Shown: positions 8,157-17,968, numbered from the stretch's first letter. The stretch: DNA of 64,000 bases from Streptomyces adelaidensis (GCF_016598475.1 NZ_JAEMUX010000021.1:53704-117703); one strand, 5' to 3'. Notes: a model not told the origin generated them from the letters alone. Numbers and translations are program-made.

Positions 8157-11100
8157 GCGTCTTCGACCTGCCGAGGCTGCACTTCGCCGGGCTTGCGGTC
8201 ACCAGACTGCCGACGGGTCCCCGCGCCGGGCTGCTGGATCTGGCGGCCAACCGGGCCCTGACCGACGACGGGCCGTTCCCCACGGAACGGCCGGTGCAGG
8301 AGTATCACGACTTCCTGCACCACCGGGGCGAGCGTTTCGAGCCGGACGGCGAGATCACCCCGGAGGGCCGGTTCGGAACCACCAAGGGCTGGAACTTCGG
8401 CGGGAACGGCCACTTCTGGATCGACGCGAAGGTGGTCAGCTGCGAGCGCGAGGCCGGGCGCGTGGACACCGAGGACCCCTTGGTCGGGCGGCAACTGGAC
8501 CTGTGGGGCCACTACTGCGACTACACCGCGGGCACCGCCAACCGCGCCCGGGTGTTCGATGTGGACCCGTCGTCGAACTGGACCACCACGGTCATGGTGG
8601 GTCATTTCGCCTTGGGCAGGCTGGGCCGCTCGCACGAGACCGGCTACCTGGTCACCGGCGACGTCAACGGCATGTGCCCGCCGCGCTGGCAGAACTCCGC
8701 TCACATCCGTGACGTCGGTGAGCATCAGCTGTCCGCGCACTTTCGGCGCTCGGTGGTCCACCAGTTCGTGGTGGACAGGAACGAGGGCCTGCACTGGCTG
8801 GACGGGGCGGACAGCTCCCCCGCACTGACCGCGCTGCGCGAACTCATCGACTCCGGCGCCGCCGATGGGCTGGTCGTGCAGTTCGCCCTGACCAACATGG
8901 CCACGCCGACCGCCAACGACGAGCCCGACCTGTGGGACCTGCGCGGCACGATCGCCGCCTGGCACGCCCAGGAGCTGCGCACCTGTCCCGCCGGACGGCT
9001 GCTCACCGGGCGCAGGCTGCGCTCCGCCGGTCAGGCCGGCCCCCTGCACAACCTGACCGTGCGGGTCGACGACACCCACGTCACCGCCAACCTGATCACC
9101 GCGCTGCCCGTGGAACACCGTGCGCCCCGGCGCGGCCCCGGCCCCACACACCGGCTCGGCCCGTTCACCGACCTCGGTGACCTGGAACTGCGCACCGGCT
9201 CCGGCACGCTGCTCGCCACCATCCCCAGCAGCGCCTATCTCGGTGACGACTACTCCCTGACCTCCGGTGTGCTCACCGTGGCCCGCGTGGACGGCGGCAC
9301 CGGCAACCCCGGCGAGACACTGCGACTGACCTCCGCGGAGGGCTCCACGCTGCTCGACGAGGAGGAGACGGTCGTCCAGTCGGACGAGGCGTGTCTGTTC
9401 CTGGAACACCCCAACTCCCGGACCGGCGAGGACTTCGCCGTGGAGATCCCGCTGCGCTCGTATGTGCGCGGCGAGCCCGCCAGGGTGGACGCCATCCGCG
9501 TCCTTCAGTTCTTCAATCCACGGGGCCTGCCGCTCGACGAGGCGGCACAGTCACCCGCCGCCCGCCCCGACGACGTACGCATCGTGGCCTTTCTGCCGCC
9601 CGGCCGACGGGACTACGAGGCCCAGTGCGTCACCTCGACCGACGAGCGGGGCCACGGCAAGGTCACCGTCAGGGGCATGCGCGGTGGCGCGGCCAAGGTG
9701 CTGCTGCTGCCCGAGGGCGAGCAACTGCCCGTGGACCCCGAACTGCCCGGATCGGCGGCACTCGCCTACGACAACGACGACGACCTGGGGTACTGGTCGG
9801 GCGTGGGCGCCCTCGCCGTCCGGGTGCTGCCCGACCAGTGGTATCTCGACGAGCTGCCGGACAGCGAGATCACTTTCCAGACGGTCTATCGCGAGGTGTT
9901 CGCCTACTACGAGCTGCAGTACTCCTTCATGCGATCGGAGGTCCTGAGCCTGGAGGACGAGTTCAAGGTCGAGCCCTACGCGCGGCTGATCTGGCACGTC
10001 AGCGACTCCAAGCACAAGGACAAGACCTTCTACATGCCGCCCACCCGCGACATGAACGCGCCACAGACCAGGCTGCTGCTGCGGTACCTGCTGGCCGACG
10101 AGGCGAAACGGCAGATCCCACCGACGCTGGTGCCCCAGGAACGCAGGTCCGGGCTGATCAACACCAGGGACGAGCTGCTGCACGCGCTCCACCACGCCGC
10201 GCGGATCGAACTCGCCACCATGATCCAGTACCTGTACGCGGCGTACTCGATCCCCCTCCACGGCGCGGCCCGGCACTACGTGGCCGACGGGACGTGGACC
10301 GAGAGGCAGCTCGAGATCGCCTGCGGCGAGGGGACCCAGACGCTGCGCAACGGCATCCGGGGCAGCCTGATGAACGTGGCCAGGGAGGAGATGATGCACT
10401 TCCTGGCGATCAACAACATCCTCATGGCCATGGGACGGCCGTTCTACGTGCCCCAGCTGGACTTCGGCGACTTCAACCGGCAGACCTCCGTACCGCTGGA
10501 GTTCTCCCTGGAGGCGTTCAGCCTGGCCGGCGTGCAGCGGTTCGTGGCCCTGGAACAACCACACGATCTCGAACCGGAGGTGGCGGGCAACGACCCCGTC
10601 GTCCGCGGGACCGATGGCGAGCCCTACCCGTACAGCTCACTGAGCGAGCTGTACGCGGCGATCCGTGAGGGCGTCCAGCGGGTGCCCGGGGCGTTCCTGA
10701 TCAAGAAGGGACGGGGCGGCGGAGCGCATCATCTGTTCATGCGGGAGTCGGTCAACGCCGTACACCCGGACTACCAGCTGGAGGTCGACGACGTCGCCAG
10801 CGCGGTGTTCGCCATCGACTTCGTCACCGAGCACGGCGAGGGCGGCTCCATCTCCTCGGTACTGCCCGAGGAGGAGTCCCACTTCGAGACCTTCCTGCGC
10901 ATCTCCGACCTGCTGGTGAACGAGCGGGCCACCGGGCCGATGGGGCTGCGCGTCCCCTGGAACCCGGCCTACCCGGTGCTGCGCAACCCCACGCTCACGC
11001 CCCGCAGCCCGACCAAGAACGTGGTCACCCATGAGCCCGCGCGGCTGGCCATGACGGTGTTCAACCGCTCGTACTTCATGGCCATGCAGCTGATGGTGCA

Positions 11101-11431
11101 GCACTTCGGCTACAGCCCGGACAAGAGCCTGCGCCGGTCCCGGCTGATGAACTGGTCGCTGGACGTCATGACCGGCGTACTGCGACCGGTCGGTGAACTG
11201 ATCGTGACCCTGCCCTCGGGCCGTCCGGGCCGAACGGCCGGCCCCTCCTTCGAGTTGGACCGGACGCCCGACTACATCTCCCGGCCCGACGTGGCGGTGG
11301 CGTGGATGGCGCGTGAGTTCGACGAGATGGCGCAACTGGCCCGCAAATGCACCGGGCTGACCCCGACCGTGGCGGATCTGCTCGCGTTCATCGGCGACCG
11401 GCTCCGCACGATGGACCTGCGGGACCTGTGA
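8153..11431 (+). CDS. chromopyrrolic acid synthase (RebD/StaD/VioB type)
   Basis: A 1092-residue protein starting MSVFDLPRLHFAG, with the two-part architecture and size of RebD, StaD and VioB. The C-terminal third carries a ferritin-like iron site: IELATMIQYLY (Glu686), REEMMHF (Glu745/Glu746, His749) and EESHFETF (Glu907, His910). RebD-type enzymes couple two molecules of indole-3-pyruvate imine to chromopyrrolic acid, and this gene defines the cluster as a tryptophan-dimer pathway. The GTG start overlaps the previous stop, and its TGA shares one base with the ATG of the next gene, so expression is coupled on both sides. It is complete, with no frame problem. VioB's product is diverted to violacein by VioE; no VioE-like gene is seen, and the adjacent P450 and RebC-like genes point to an indolocarbazole. 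Confidence 0.95.
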   Translation: MSVFDLPRLHFAGLAVTRLPTGPRAGLLDLAANRALTDDGPFPTERPVQEYHDFLHHRGERFEPDGEITPEGRFGTTKGWNFGGNGHFWIDAKVVSCEREAGRVDTEDPLVGRQLDLWGHYCDYTAGTANRARVFDVDPSSNWTTTVMVGHFALGRLGRSHETGYLVTGDVNGMCPPRWQNSAHIRDVGEHQLSAHFRRSVVHQFVVDRNEGLHWLDGADSSPALTALRELIDSGAADGLVVQFALTNMATPTANDEPDLWDLRGTIAAWHAQELRTCPAGRLLTGRRLRSAGQAGPLHNLTVRVDDTHVTANLITALPVEHRAPRRGPGPTHRLGPFTDLGDLELRTGSGTLLATIPSSAYLGDDYSLTSGVLTVARVDGGTGNPGETLRLTSAEGSTLLDEEETVVQSDEACLFLEHPNSRTGEDFAVEIPLRSYVRGEPARVDAIRVLQFFNPRGLPLDEAAQSPAARPDDVRIVAFLPPGRRDYEAQCVTSTDERGHGKVTVRGMRGGAAKVLLLPEGEQLPVDPELPGSAALAYDNDDDLGYWSGVGALAVRVLPDQWYLDELPDSEITFQTVYREVFAYYELQYSFMRSEVLSLEDEFKVEPYARLIWHVSDSKHKDKTFYMPPTRDMNAPQTRLLLRYLLADEAKRQIPPTLVPQERRSGLINTRDELLHALHHAARIELATMIQYLYAAYSIPLHGAARHYVADGTWTERQLEIACGEGTQTLRNGIRGSLMNVAREEMMHFLAINNILMAMGRPFYVPQLDFGDFNRQTSVPLEFSLEAFSLAGVQRFVALEQPHDLEPEVAGNDPVVRGTDGEPYPYSSLSELYAAIREGVQRVPGAFLIKKGRGGGAHHLFMRESVNAVHPDYQLEVDDVASAVFAIDFVTEHGEGGSISSVLPEEESHFETFLRISDLLVNERATGPMGLRVPWNPAYPVLRNPTLTPRSPTKNVVTHEPARLAMTVFNRSYFMAMQLMVQHFGYSPDKSLRRSRLMNWSLDVMTGVLRPVGELIVTLPSGRPGRTAGPSFELDRTPDYISRPDVAVAWMAREFDEMAQLARKCTGLTPTVADLLAFIGDRLRTMDLRDL

Positions 11432-12738
11432 TGGCGACCGAGACACGGCACACAACGGTGTGCGTGGTCGGCGGCGGTCCCGCCGGCGCCATGCTCGGCC
11501 TGCTGCTCGCCCGCAGCGGGGTGGACGTGGTGGTACTGGAGAAGCACGCCGACTTCCACCGCGACTTCCGGGGCGACACCGTCCACCCGGCGACCCTGCA
11601 GATACTCGACGAGCTGGGCCTGGTGGAGAAGTTCCACGAGCTGCCGCACCAGAAGGTCTCCACCATCGGTGTGGTGCAGGACGGCAAGCGCATCGACATC
11701 GCCGACTTCAGCAGACTGAAGGTGCCCTACCCGTACATGGCGTTCGTGCCGCAGTGGGACTTCCTCGACCTCATCACCGCACAGGCGGCGGCCCGTTACC
11801 CCTCGTTCCGGCTGCTCATGCGCTCCGAGGTGCTGGGCGTGGTGCGGCACGAGGGCAGGGTCACCGGGGTCAGGGTGCGTGGGCCCGGAGGCGAGTTCGA
11901 GGTGCGCAGCACGCTGGTGGTGGCCGCCGACGGAAGGCACTCGGCCGTCCGCCGAGACGTCGGCGCCGAGCCGAGGCTGATCGGCGCCTCCCTCGACGTC
12001 ATCTTCTTCCGGATCTCCCGCCGGGAGGACGATCCGGACGAAGGCATCTGCGTCCGGATCGGCAACGGCAAGATCTTCGGGGCGACCGACCGCAGAACCT
12101 ACTGGCAGATGTCCTACGAGACCAGCAAGGGCGGTCTGGAGGACATCCGCAGAAGGGGGCTCGACGCCTTCCGCGCCGATCTCGCCGCGCTGGTGCCGTT
12201 CCTGGCCGACCGCGTGCACGAGGTCGCCTCGATGGACGACCTGAGCCTGTTGGAGGCAAGGATCGACCGACTGGAACAGTGGCACAGGCCGGGCCTGTTG
12301 TTCATCGGCGACGCCGCGCACGCGATGTCCCCGGTCGCGGGGTTCGGAGTGAACCTGGCGGTCCAGGACGCGGTGGCGACCTCCAACGCGCTGACCGCCG
12401 CCCTGCTGCGCGGCCAGCGGACGGGCGCGCCCTTCGACGACACCCTGCTGGCCAAGGTACGCCGGCGCCGACGGCTGACCACGGCACTGTCGCAGGCGTT
12501 GCAGCGCGGAACACAGCGCTTCGGCATCGACAGCGCCCTGAAGGGCTCCGGGCAGCCACCGGCGCCGAAACTGTTCGAGCGCTTCGGCCCCGCGCAGAAA
12601 CTGATGAGCCGTGTCATCGGGCTCGGCTTCCGACCCGAGCACGTCCGCACCCCGGAGGCCGACCGGCCCCCGTCGGACCCCTCGGCGTTCTCTCCGCACA
12701 CCACGCAGCTCACGACCGATGAGGAGCGCCAGACATGA
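11431..12738 (+). CDS. FAD-dependent monooxygenase (PHBH/UbiH-like), second tailoring flavoenzyme
   Basis: A 435-residue flavoprotein with TVCVVGGGPAGAMLGLLLARSGVDVVVLEKH at the N-terminus (residues 9-39), DFHRDFRGDTVHPAT, VVAADGRHSAVRRD, and LLFIGDAAHAMSPVAGFGVN near residue 290. It lacks the thioredoxin-like C-terminal domain of the other two monooxygenases and ends in a polar tail. The ATG at 11431 overlaps the synthase stop in a TGATG arrangement. As one of two flavin monooxygenases beyond the RebC homologue, it is a candidate for the oxidations that would turn an indolocarbazole into an indolotryptoline. Which of the two monooxygenases acts first is not decidable here. Confidence 0.87.
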   Translation: MATETRHTTVCVVGGGPAGAMLGLLLARSGVDVVVLEKHADFHRDFRGDTVHPATLQILDELGLVEKFHELPHQKVSTIGVVQDGKRIDIADFSRLKVPYPYMAFVPQWDFLDLITAQAAARYPSFRLLMRSEVLGVVRHEGRVTGVRVRGPGGEFEVRSTLVVAADGRHSAVRRDVGAEPRLIGASLDVIFFRISRREDDPDEGICVRIGNGKIFGATDRRTYWQMSYETSKGGLEDIRRRGLDAFRADLAALVPFLADRVHEVASMDDLSLLEARIDRLEQWHRPGLLFIGDAAHAMSPVAGFGVNLAVQDAVATSNALTAALLRGQRTGAPFDDTLLAKVRRRRRLTTALSQALQRGTQRFGIDSALKGSGQPPAPKLFERFGPAQKLMSRVIGLGFRPEHVRTPEADRPPSDPSAFSPHTTQLTTDEERQT

Positions 12739-13787
12739 CATCCGAAGTCACCGACGGGGAGCCGTCGCAGGCCCAGCAGCAGGCCATGCGCAGTACCACC
12801 CGGATGATGTCCATGATCACCGGGTACTGGGTCACCCAGATCCTGCGCACGGTGGCGGAGCTGGGCGTGCCCGACCACCTCGCCGAACGCCCCCTGACTG
12901 CCGGGGAGTTGGCCGAGCGCGCGGGCAGCGACCCGGAGGCGACATTCCGTCTGCTCCGGGCCTGTGCCGCGCTGGAGTTGGTCGAACCGGACGACGAGGC
13001 CCGTTTCACCGGCACACCGCTGCTCGACACCCTGCGCACGGGGGTTCCGCACTCGCTGCGCGACATCGCGCTGGTACACGGCTCGCCGGGGCACTGGTTG
13101 CCCTGGGGGCATTTCCCGCAGGCCGTGCGCGCGGGCGTGCCCCAGACCGGGGCCGCGCTGGGCATGGACATCTGGGACCACTACGCGGCCAACCCCGTGG
13201 AGGGCGAACGGTTCTTCTCCTCGATGACCGAGCTGACGGCCGGTCTGTCCGAGGAAGTGGCCCGACTGATCGACACCGGTGATGTCTCCGTGGCGGTGGA
13301 CGTCGGCGGCGCCAACGGCTCCCTGCTGCACGCGCTGATGAGGGCGGACGACACGCTGCGCGGAGTGGTGTTCGACCTGCCCGCCGTGGAGGAGACCGCC
13401 GTCGCCGAAGCGGAGAAGGCCGGCCTGCTCGGGCGGACCACGGTGGTCGGCGGCTCCTTCTTCGACTCCGTGCCGCGGGGGGATCTGCTGCTGCTCAAGG
13501 CCGTCCTGCACAACTGGGACGACGACTCCTGCGTGAAGATCCTCAGCAAGTGCCGCGAGGCCCTCAACCCCGGGGGGCGGATCGTGGTGGTGGAGATGCC
13601 CCTCGGCCCGGTCGGACAGCCGGGATTCGCCCCTCTGCTGGACCTCGACATGCTGGCCGTACTGCCTGGCAGGGAGCGCGAACTCACCGCCTACGACGCC
13701 CTGTTCGCCGCTGCGGGGCTGCGCCGGACGAAGGTGACCCCCACCAGGTCGCCGCAGAGCCTGATCGAGGCCGTCGCAGGTCCGTGA
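12735..13787 (+). CDS. O-methyltransferase (methyltransferase_2 family)
   Basis: A 350-residue enzyme with an N-terminal winged-helix dimerisation domain (LRTVAELGVPDHLAERPLT...) and a C-terminal SAM domain: VDVGGANGS near residues 187-195, VVFDLPAV, then LLLKAVLHNWDDDSC, the HNW(D) block that carries the catalytic base in this family. It resembles O-methyltransferases of aromatic polyketide and phenazine pathways. The ATG overlaps the monooxygenase stop by ATGA, making it the last gene of the coupled M-D-X-M unit, and a strong hairpin follows 36 nt downstream. It probably O-methylates a hydroxyl installed by one of the monooxygenases, which is an inference from gene order and from indolotryptoline chemistry. 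Confidence 0.88.
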   Translation: MTSEVTDGEPSQAQQQAMRSTTRMMSMITGYWVTQILRTVAELGVPDHLAERPLTAGELAERAGSDPEATFRLLRACAALELVEPDDEARFTGTPLLDTLRTGVPHSLRDIALVHGSPGHWLPWGHFPQAVRAGVPQTGAALGMDIWDHYAANPVEGERFFSSMTELTAGLSEEVARLIDTGDVSVAVDVGGANGSLLHALMRADDTLRGVVFDLPAVEETAVAEAEKAGLLGRTTVVGGSFFDSVPRGDLLLLKAVLHNWDDDSCVKILSKCREALNPGGRIVVVEMPLGPVGQPGFAPLLDLDMLAVLPGRERELTAYDALFAAAGLRRTKVTPTRSPQSLIEAVAGP

Positions 13788-13822
13788 GATCCCCGCGGAC
13801 CGTTGTCGGTTGACGAAGCGGC

Positions 13823-13867
13823 GGGCAGTCCCGGCTGCGAACGATATGTTCGCACCCGGGACTGCCC
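13823..13867. terminator. bidirectional hairpin between methyltransferase and regulator genes
   Basis: Arms GGGCAGTCCCGG (13823-13834) and CCGGGACTGCCC (13856-13867) pair perfectly. They continue after one C-C mismatch into TGCGAAC/GTTCGCA with a GATAT loop, giving 19 bp in all. It lies between two convergent stop codons (13787 and 13877) and can serve both genes. Confidence 0.8.
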
Positions 13868-13876
13868 CCCGCCGCG

Positions 13877-16744
13877 TCAGCGGGTGCACGCGATACGGGC
13901 CAGGTCCACGCGGGACTGGATCGCGAGCTTGCGGTAGATCTGCCGAAGGTGGAAACCCACGGTGTGCGGGGAGACGAACAGCTCACCCGCGACCTGCCTG
14001 TTGGTCAGCCCGCGGGCCACCAGCTGCGCCACTCCCTCCTCGGCCCGGGTCAGACTGTCCCAGCCCGTCTGCGGACGGGGCACATGCTTCCAGTGCCGCC
14101 GGCGCACCCCCAGCCGCCGCAGCCGTTTGCGCACCCGCGCCTCGTCCCACACCGCGCCCAGACCGTGGTAGGAGGCCATCGCGATGTTGAGCGCGGCGAT
14201 CGCCTGCTCCCGTTCGGCGGAGCCCAGTAGGACGCCCAGGTCCTCGGTCACGGAGGCGGCCGCCCACGGGTCGGCGTAGTCCTCGGCCACGCCCGTCAGC
14301 GACTCGGGGTCACCGATGAGCAGCGCCCGGCCGTGCGTCGCGGCGGCGGCCACCGTGGGATACGCGCAGGCGGCCACGCTGATCTCCGTGGCGGTGCCCA
14401 CGATCAGGGACGCCGTCTCCCGGTCGTCCGCGGCCAGCGCGGTCCGCACACACCACGCGGTGGCCGACGGGTCCTCCAGCAGGAGCTGGCGGAGCTTGCC
14501 CGGGTCGTGGACGAACTCGCCCAGCGCCCCCAGCGCCGCCCGCGCACCATGCCGTGCCGCCGTCACCTGCGCGGTGACCAGGCAGCGCGTCACCGACCAC
14601 CGCTGCTCGTACTCGCCGGAGTCCGTGCCCAGCAGCGCCAGCCGTTCGTCCGCCGCGGTGAGCTCTCCGCGCCGCAGCGCGGCGACCACCAGGGCGGCGT
14701 GCAGTTTCGGCTCCCACAGCGGCATCTGAACCTCCTTGGAGACCCTGATCCCGGCCTCCGCGTCGGCCTCGGCGGCGGCCAGATCGCCGCGGGCGATGTG
14801 CACCCAGGCACGCAGCGCGAGCGGCACCGCGGCCAGCACCCTGTTGTGCTCCGAGATGATGGTGTGCTGAATGGTCTCCACGGTGGACATGGCCTCGTCG
14901 AGCTTGCGGATCTGGGTCAGCATGCACGCCTTGGTCCACAGGGGGCCGGCCTGCCAGAGGCTGGTCAGCGGTGCGGGTAGCGCCGCCGCCTGGTCCAGCG
15001 CGTCGAGCGCGTCATCTATACGTCCCTCGCGCCACCGTGCCAGCGCGCGGATGTTCAGCGCCGCGGCGTGCACATCAGTGCTGTGGGTTCCCTTGACGGT
15101 GATCACCTGTTCCGCGGCCATCGCGGTGGCACCGCTCTCACCGACGGGGGACAGCACGTCCAGTCGGAGCAGCGTCGAGCATGTCTCCCCGCCGCGTGGG
15201 GCCGAGGTGCCGAGCCGGGGTGCTTCCCGCAGGATCTCGAACGCTGTACGGGCATCCCCGCGCAGCTGCAGCGCGGTCGCCAGCCAGGCGCGCAGGGTCT
15301 GGACGGACCAGTCCGACCCGTCGCTCCGACTGAGCGTGACAAGCGACTCGGCGACCTCGATCGCCTGTTGCAGATTGCCGTGGCGGAGCAACCCGATCGT
15401 CGCCGTGATGGCCAGTCTGATGTGTTCCGGCTGGCCGCGGCGGGCGAGCTCCAGGCCGCGCAGGGCCAGCGCCGCGGCGTCCCGCGGTGAGGTCGGAAGC
15501 AGGTTCTCGGCCGCCGTGCAGATGGGGTCGATCGCCTGTGCGTCTCCGGCCTGCGCACAGTGCACGAGGTGTATCGCCGCGGCGTCGGCCGAACCACCCT
15601 CGCGGGCCAGGATCATGTCCGCCGCCTGCCGGTGCAGCAAGGACCGCATCAAAGGGGGCACGGTGCCCACGACGGCACGCCAGACCAGCTCGTGGCGGAA
15701 GGAGAACCGCTCGGGTCCGTACGTCACCAGTCCGGCGGTGAGGGCCTCCCGGAGCGGGGCGAGGAGCGCGACCGGGCTCTCGTCGAGCATCTCCATGAGG
15801 TCGCGCGGGCAGAAGGACACGCCCAGCACAGCTGCCACCTGGAGGCTCCGCTGCGTGGCCGGGGCCAGCTGTTCCAGACGCTCGTGGATCAGTCGTACGA
15901 ACGGACCGGGCAGATGCGCGTCCGGCTCCGGAGCGACGGCCGAGGCGATCCCCGAGGTCAGCGACCCGTCCGCCAGGCTCGCCGTGCCATCGGCGATGCT
16001 CAGGCAGTCCTCCTCCAGCAACCCGCGCACCAGATCCACGGCCACCTGGGGCATGCCGCCCAGGCTTTCGCCCAGGGCGCGGACGTCGTCGTCCGGTTCC
16101 GCGCCGAGCAGGTCGCCCATGAGTGCGGCCACCGCGTCGTCGTCGAGGTGCTCCAGCGTGCAGAGCGACGCCGCGGGATGGCTGCGGACCAGCCGGCGCA
16201 GTAACAGGTTGTTGGGGGAGTCCGCGTCCTCCGAGCGCAGCGCGAAGAGCCAGACGACGGGGACGTCGATCAGCTTGAGCGCCAGGGAGTTGAGAGCGCG
16301 GACGACCAGCGGGTCGGCGCACTGCGCGTCGTCCAGCACCGCCAGCACGGGTCCACGGCGCAGGCGCCCCTGCAGGCGGGCCTCGATCTGCCCGGTCAGC
16401 CATGCGAGCCGGTCCGGGTTCGGGGCGCTGGTCCGGTTCGGCCGCGCGGCCGCCGGGGCGACCGGAGTCGGCATATTGACCTGACCGTGTTCGTCGACGA
16501 CGCCCTCCACCACCGCGAAACCCAGCGGCTCCGCGACCGCGGCGGCCTCCAGCAGCAACCGGGTCTTGCCCGTACCGGCAGCTGACTCCAGCAGTACCAC
16601 GGTGCTTCGGCGGCTCTCGGCGGCGGTGCGCAGAGCGGTTTCGAGCCGTTCGAGGTGGACCTCGCGGCCGTGTAACGGCAAGGGAGTCCGGGCTCTTGGC
16701 GTACGGGCCGGTTCCCTGGGCTGTTCGGAAGGTATCCGGTCCAT
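13877..16744 (-). CDS. LAL-type LuxR-family transcriptional regulator
   Basis: A 955-residue STAND/LAL regulator. The N-terminus carries an AAA+-like NTPase with Walker A ESAAGTGKTRLL (residues 53-64) and Walker B VLAVLDDAQCADP. A long helical repeat region follows, and the C-terminus is a LuxR helix-turn-helix (LTRAEEGVAQLVARGLTNRQVAGELFVSPHTVGFHLRQIYRKL). Such regulators are usual pathway-specific activators of actinomycete clusters; large LuxR-type regulators are known in rebeccamycin and cladoniamide loci. It is convergent with the methyltransferase operon. The ATG at 16744 is chosen because GGGAGAG precedes it, and an upstream start would add 27 residues without a ribosome site. The ligand is unknown; direct control of the cluster is inferred. 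Confidence 0.88.
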   Translation of the reverse strand: MDRIPSEQPREPARTPRARTPLPLHGREVHLERLETALRTAAESRRSTVVLLESAAGTGKTRLLLEAAAVAEPLGFAVVEGVVDEHGQVNMPTPVAPAAARPNRTSAPNPDRLAWLTGQIEARLQGRLRRGPVLAVLDDAQCADPLVVRALNSLALKLIDVPVVWLFALRSEDADSPNNLLLRRLVRSHPAASLCTLEHLDDDAVAALMGDLLGAEPDDDVRALGESLGGMPQVAVDLVRGLLEEDCLSIADGTASLADGSLTSGIASAVAPEPDAHLPGPFVRLIHERLEQLAPATQRSLQVAAVLGVSFCPRDLMEMLDESPVALLAPLREALTAGLVTYGPERFSFRHELVWRAVVGTVPPLMRSLLHRQAADMILAREGGSADAAAIHLVHCAQAGDAQAIDPICTAAENLLPTSPRDAAALALRGLELARRGQPEHIRLAITATIGLLRHGNLQQAIEVAESLVTLSRSDGSDWSVQTLRAWLATALQLRGDARTAFEILREAPRLGTSAPRGGETCSTLLRLDVLSPVGESGATAMAAEQVITVKGTHSTDVHAAALNIRALARWREGRIDDALDALDQAAALPAPLTSLWQAGPLWTKACMLTQIRKLDEAMSTVETIQHTIISEHNRVLAAVPLALRAWVHIARGDLAAAEADAEAGIRVSKEVQMPLWEPKLHAALVVAALRRGELTAADERLALLGTDSGEYEQRWSVTRCLVTAQVTAARHGARAALGALGEFVHDPGKLRQLLLEDPSATAWCVRTALAADDRETASLIVGTATEISVAACAYPTVAAAATHGRALLIGDPESLTGVAEDYADPWAAASVTEDLGVLLGSAEREQAIAALNIAMASYHGLGAVWDEARVRKRLRRLGVRRRHWKHVPRPQTGWDSLTRAEEGVAQLVARGLTNRQVAGELFVSPHTVGFHLRQIYRKLAIQSRVDLARIACTR

Positions 16745-17009
16745 GATCTCTCCCTGGTGCTGGCATGGGTGCGCACGCGGCGGGCGCCCGTCGTCGGCGG
16801 AAACGCGGGCATGGGTCCGGCGCATGGCGGATGGCTCGCGGAAATCGTCCTTTCAGTGCCTGAGTCGGCGACGCTGCCGATCGGGGACGAGGAAGGTGAG
16901 CGGGTGTCGACGGCGCCGGCTGGCGGACACGCCCGGGGGGCGTCAGGTGGTGGAGCGACGCCGCGCCGGTGAATGAGGTGACCGGGTGCGCGGCGGAGCT
17001 CCTGTGGGT

Positions 17010-17195
17010 TCATATGCCGCAGACGCGGCCGCCGTTGACACGGATGTCCGCGGCGTGCGCGCCGAAGACCTCGGAGGAAGGGCCCCTCGACAGGGGCGCG
17101 CGGCCGGTGAACACACAGCGCACGGCCGCCTTGTCCATCTGGGCCACCGTGAGGACGGTCGGGGCGCGGACGGTCCCGTCGCCGCCCGCAGGAGA
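17010..17195 (-). pseudogene. unrecognised coding remnant or small ORF
   Basis: On the minus strand a frame with Streptomyces-like codon use (almost every third base G or C) runs from about 17195 to a TGA at 17012-17010. The last 42 residues could start at an ATG at 17138 (MDKAAVRCVFTGRAP...) and end in GGRVCGI. No clear ribosome site or upstream continuation was found, and I do not recognise the family. It may be the 3' end of a decayed gene or a small real protein. Confidence 0.3.
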
Positions 17196-17968
17196 GTGAT
17201 CCGAGGCTGTGGAGGAGGTGTTCCTTTGAGCATGAGCTGTGCGGTCCTCACGTCGTGGGGGAGGAGGGCCTGGGGCCGGTCATGAATCGCTGCTGCTGCG
17301 CTGTTGGCACAGCGGCCTCGCGGTAGGGAAGGCGGGAGCGGCTGGGGGAAGGGGAGCGGGGACGCGCGACGTCCAGTCCGCGGCGACTGCCTGGGGCGGC
17401 GACGATTTCCATGCCGCGGTGCGGAGGGTGCCACACCGTCGTGTGGCCCTTCAGCGCCGTGGCCGTGACCGTGGGCGGGTTGGCGGCTTTGGCGGAGGAG
17501 TCGAACGGGCTGGTGACACGTGACGATAATCCACCCGGGACGGGTGCTTGAGATTGCAAGTTTCACAGGCGGGCGCCAACCACCATAGATCGATTATCGG
17601 ACGAGAACGCCGAGTGTCCAACTCGCCGTATCGGCCGCCAAACGCAGCCAAAAGGGGTGGGGGGAGCGGCCCGTGCACCCGCTGTGCGAGCAGCCGTGCG
17701 CCGGTAAGCGGAGGTGATGTGTTGTTGACATCGGCTGATCACGTACGGGAGAGCGCCACGCTGCTTCTGTCCAGATCGATCATGGCGTGTCGGCCGTGGG
17801 TGTGCTAATGATCTCGACCGCGGAATTCCGGTGGGTTCTATACGACTTCGCTGGGCCGGGGGATCACCTGCGAGGAGCATCCGGTCCACGGTTTGCTGTC
17901 GCCCGCTCCGCACACCGCCGCGCCGGTGTGCGGTGCGCGCACGGCCCGCCTGCTCGACTCGTTCCGCC

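Noticed and set aside
8153..11431. Violacein pathway (VioB) as the cluster identity
   Set aside because: There is no VioE homologue, and the adjacent P450 and RebC-like genes fit indolocarbazole-derived products instead.
13983..16766. Long open frames antisense to the LuxR-type regulator
   Set aside because: They mirror the codon bias of the real gene, have Arg/Pro-rich nonsense translations and no ribosome sites.
17720..17760. TTGACA promoter near 17725
   Set aside because: The TTGACA hexamer has no plausible -10 at 16-18 bp and no gene follows it.
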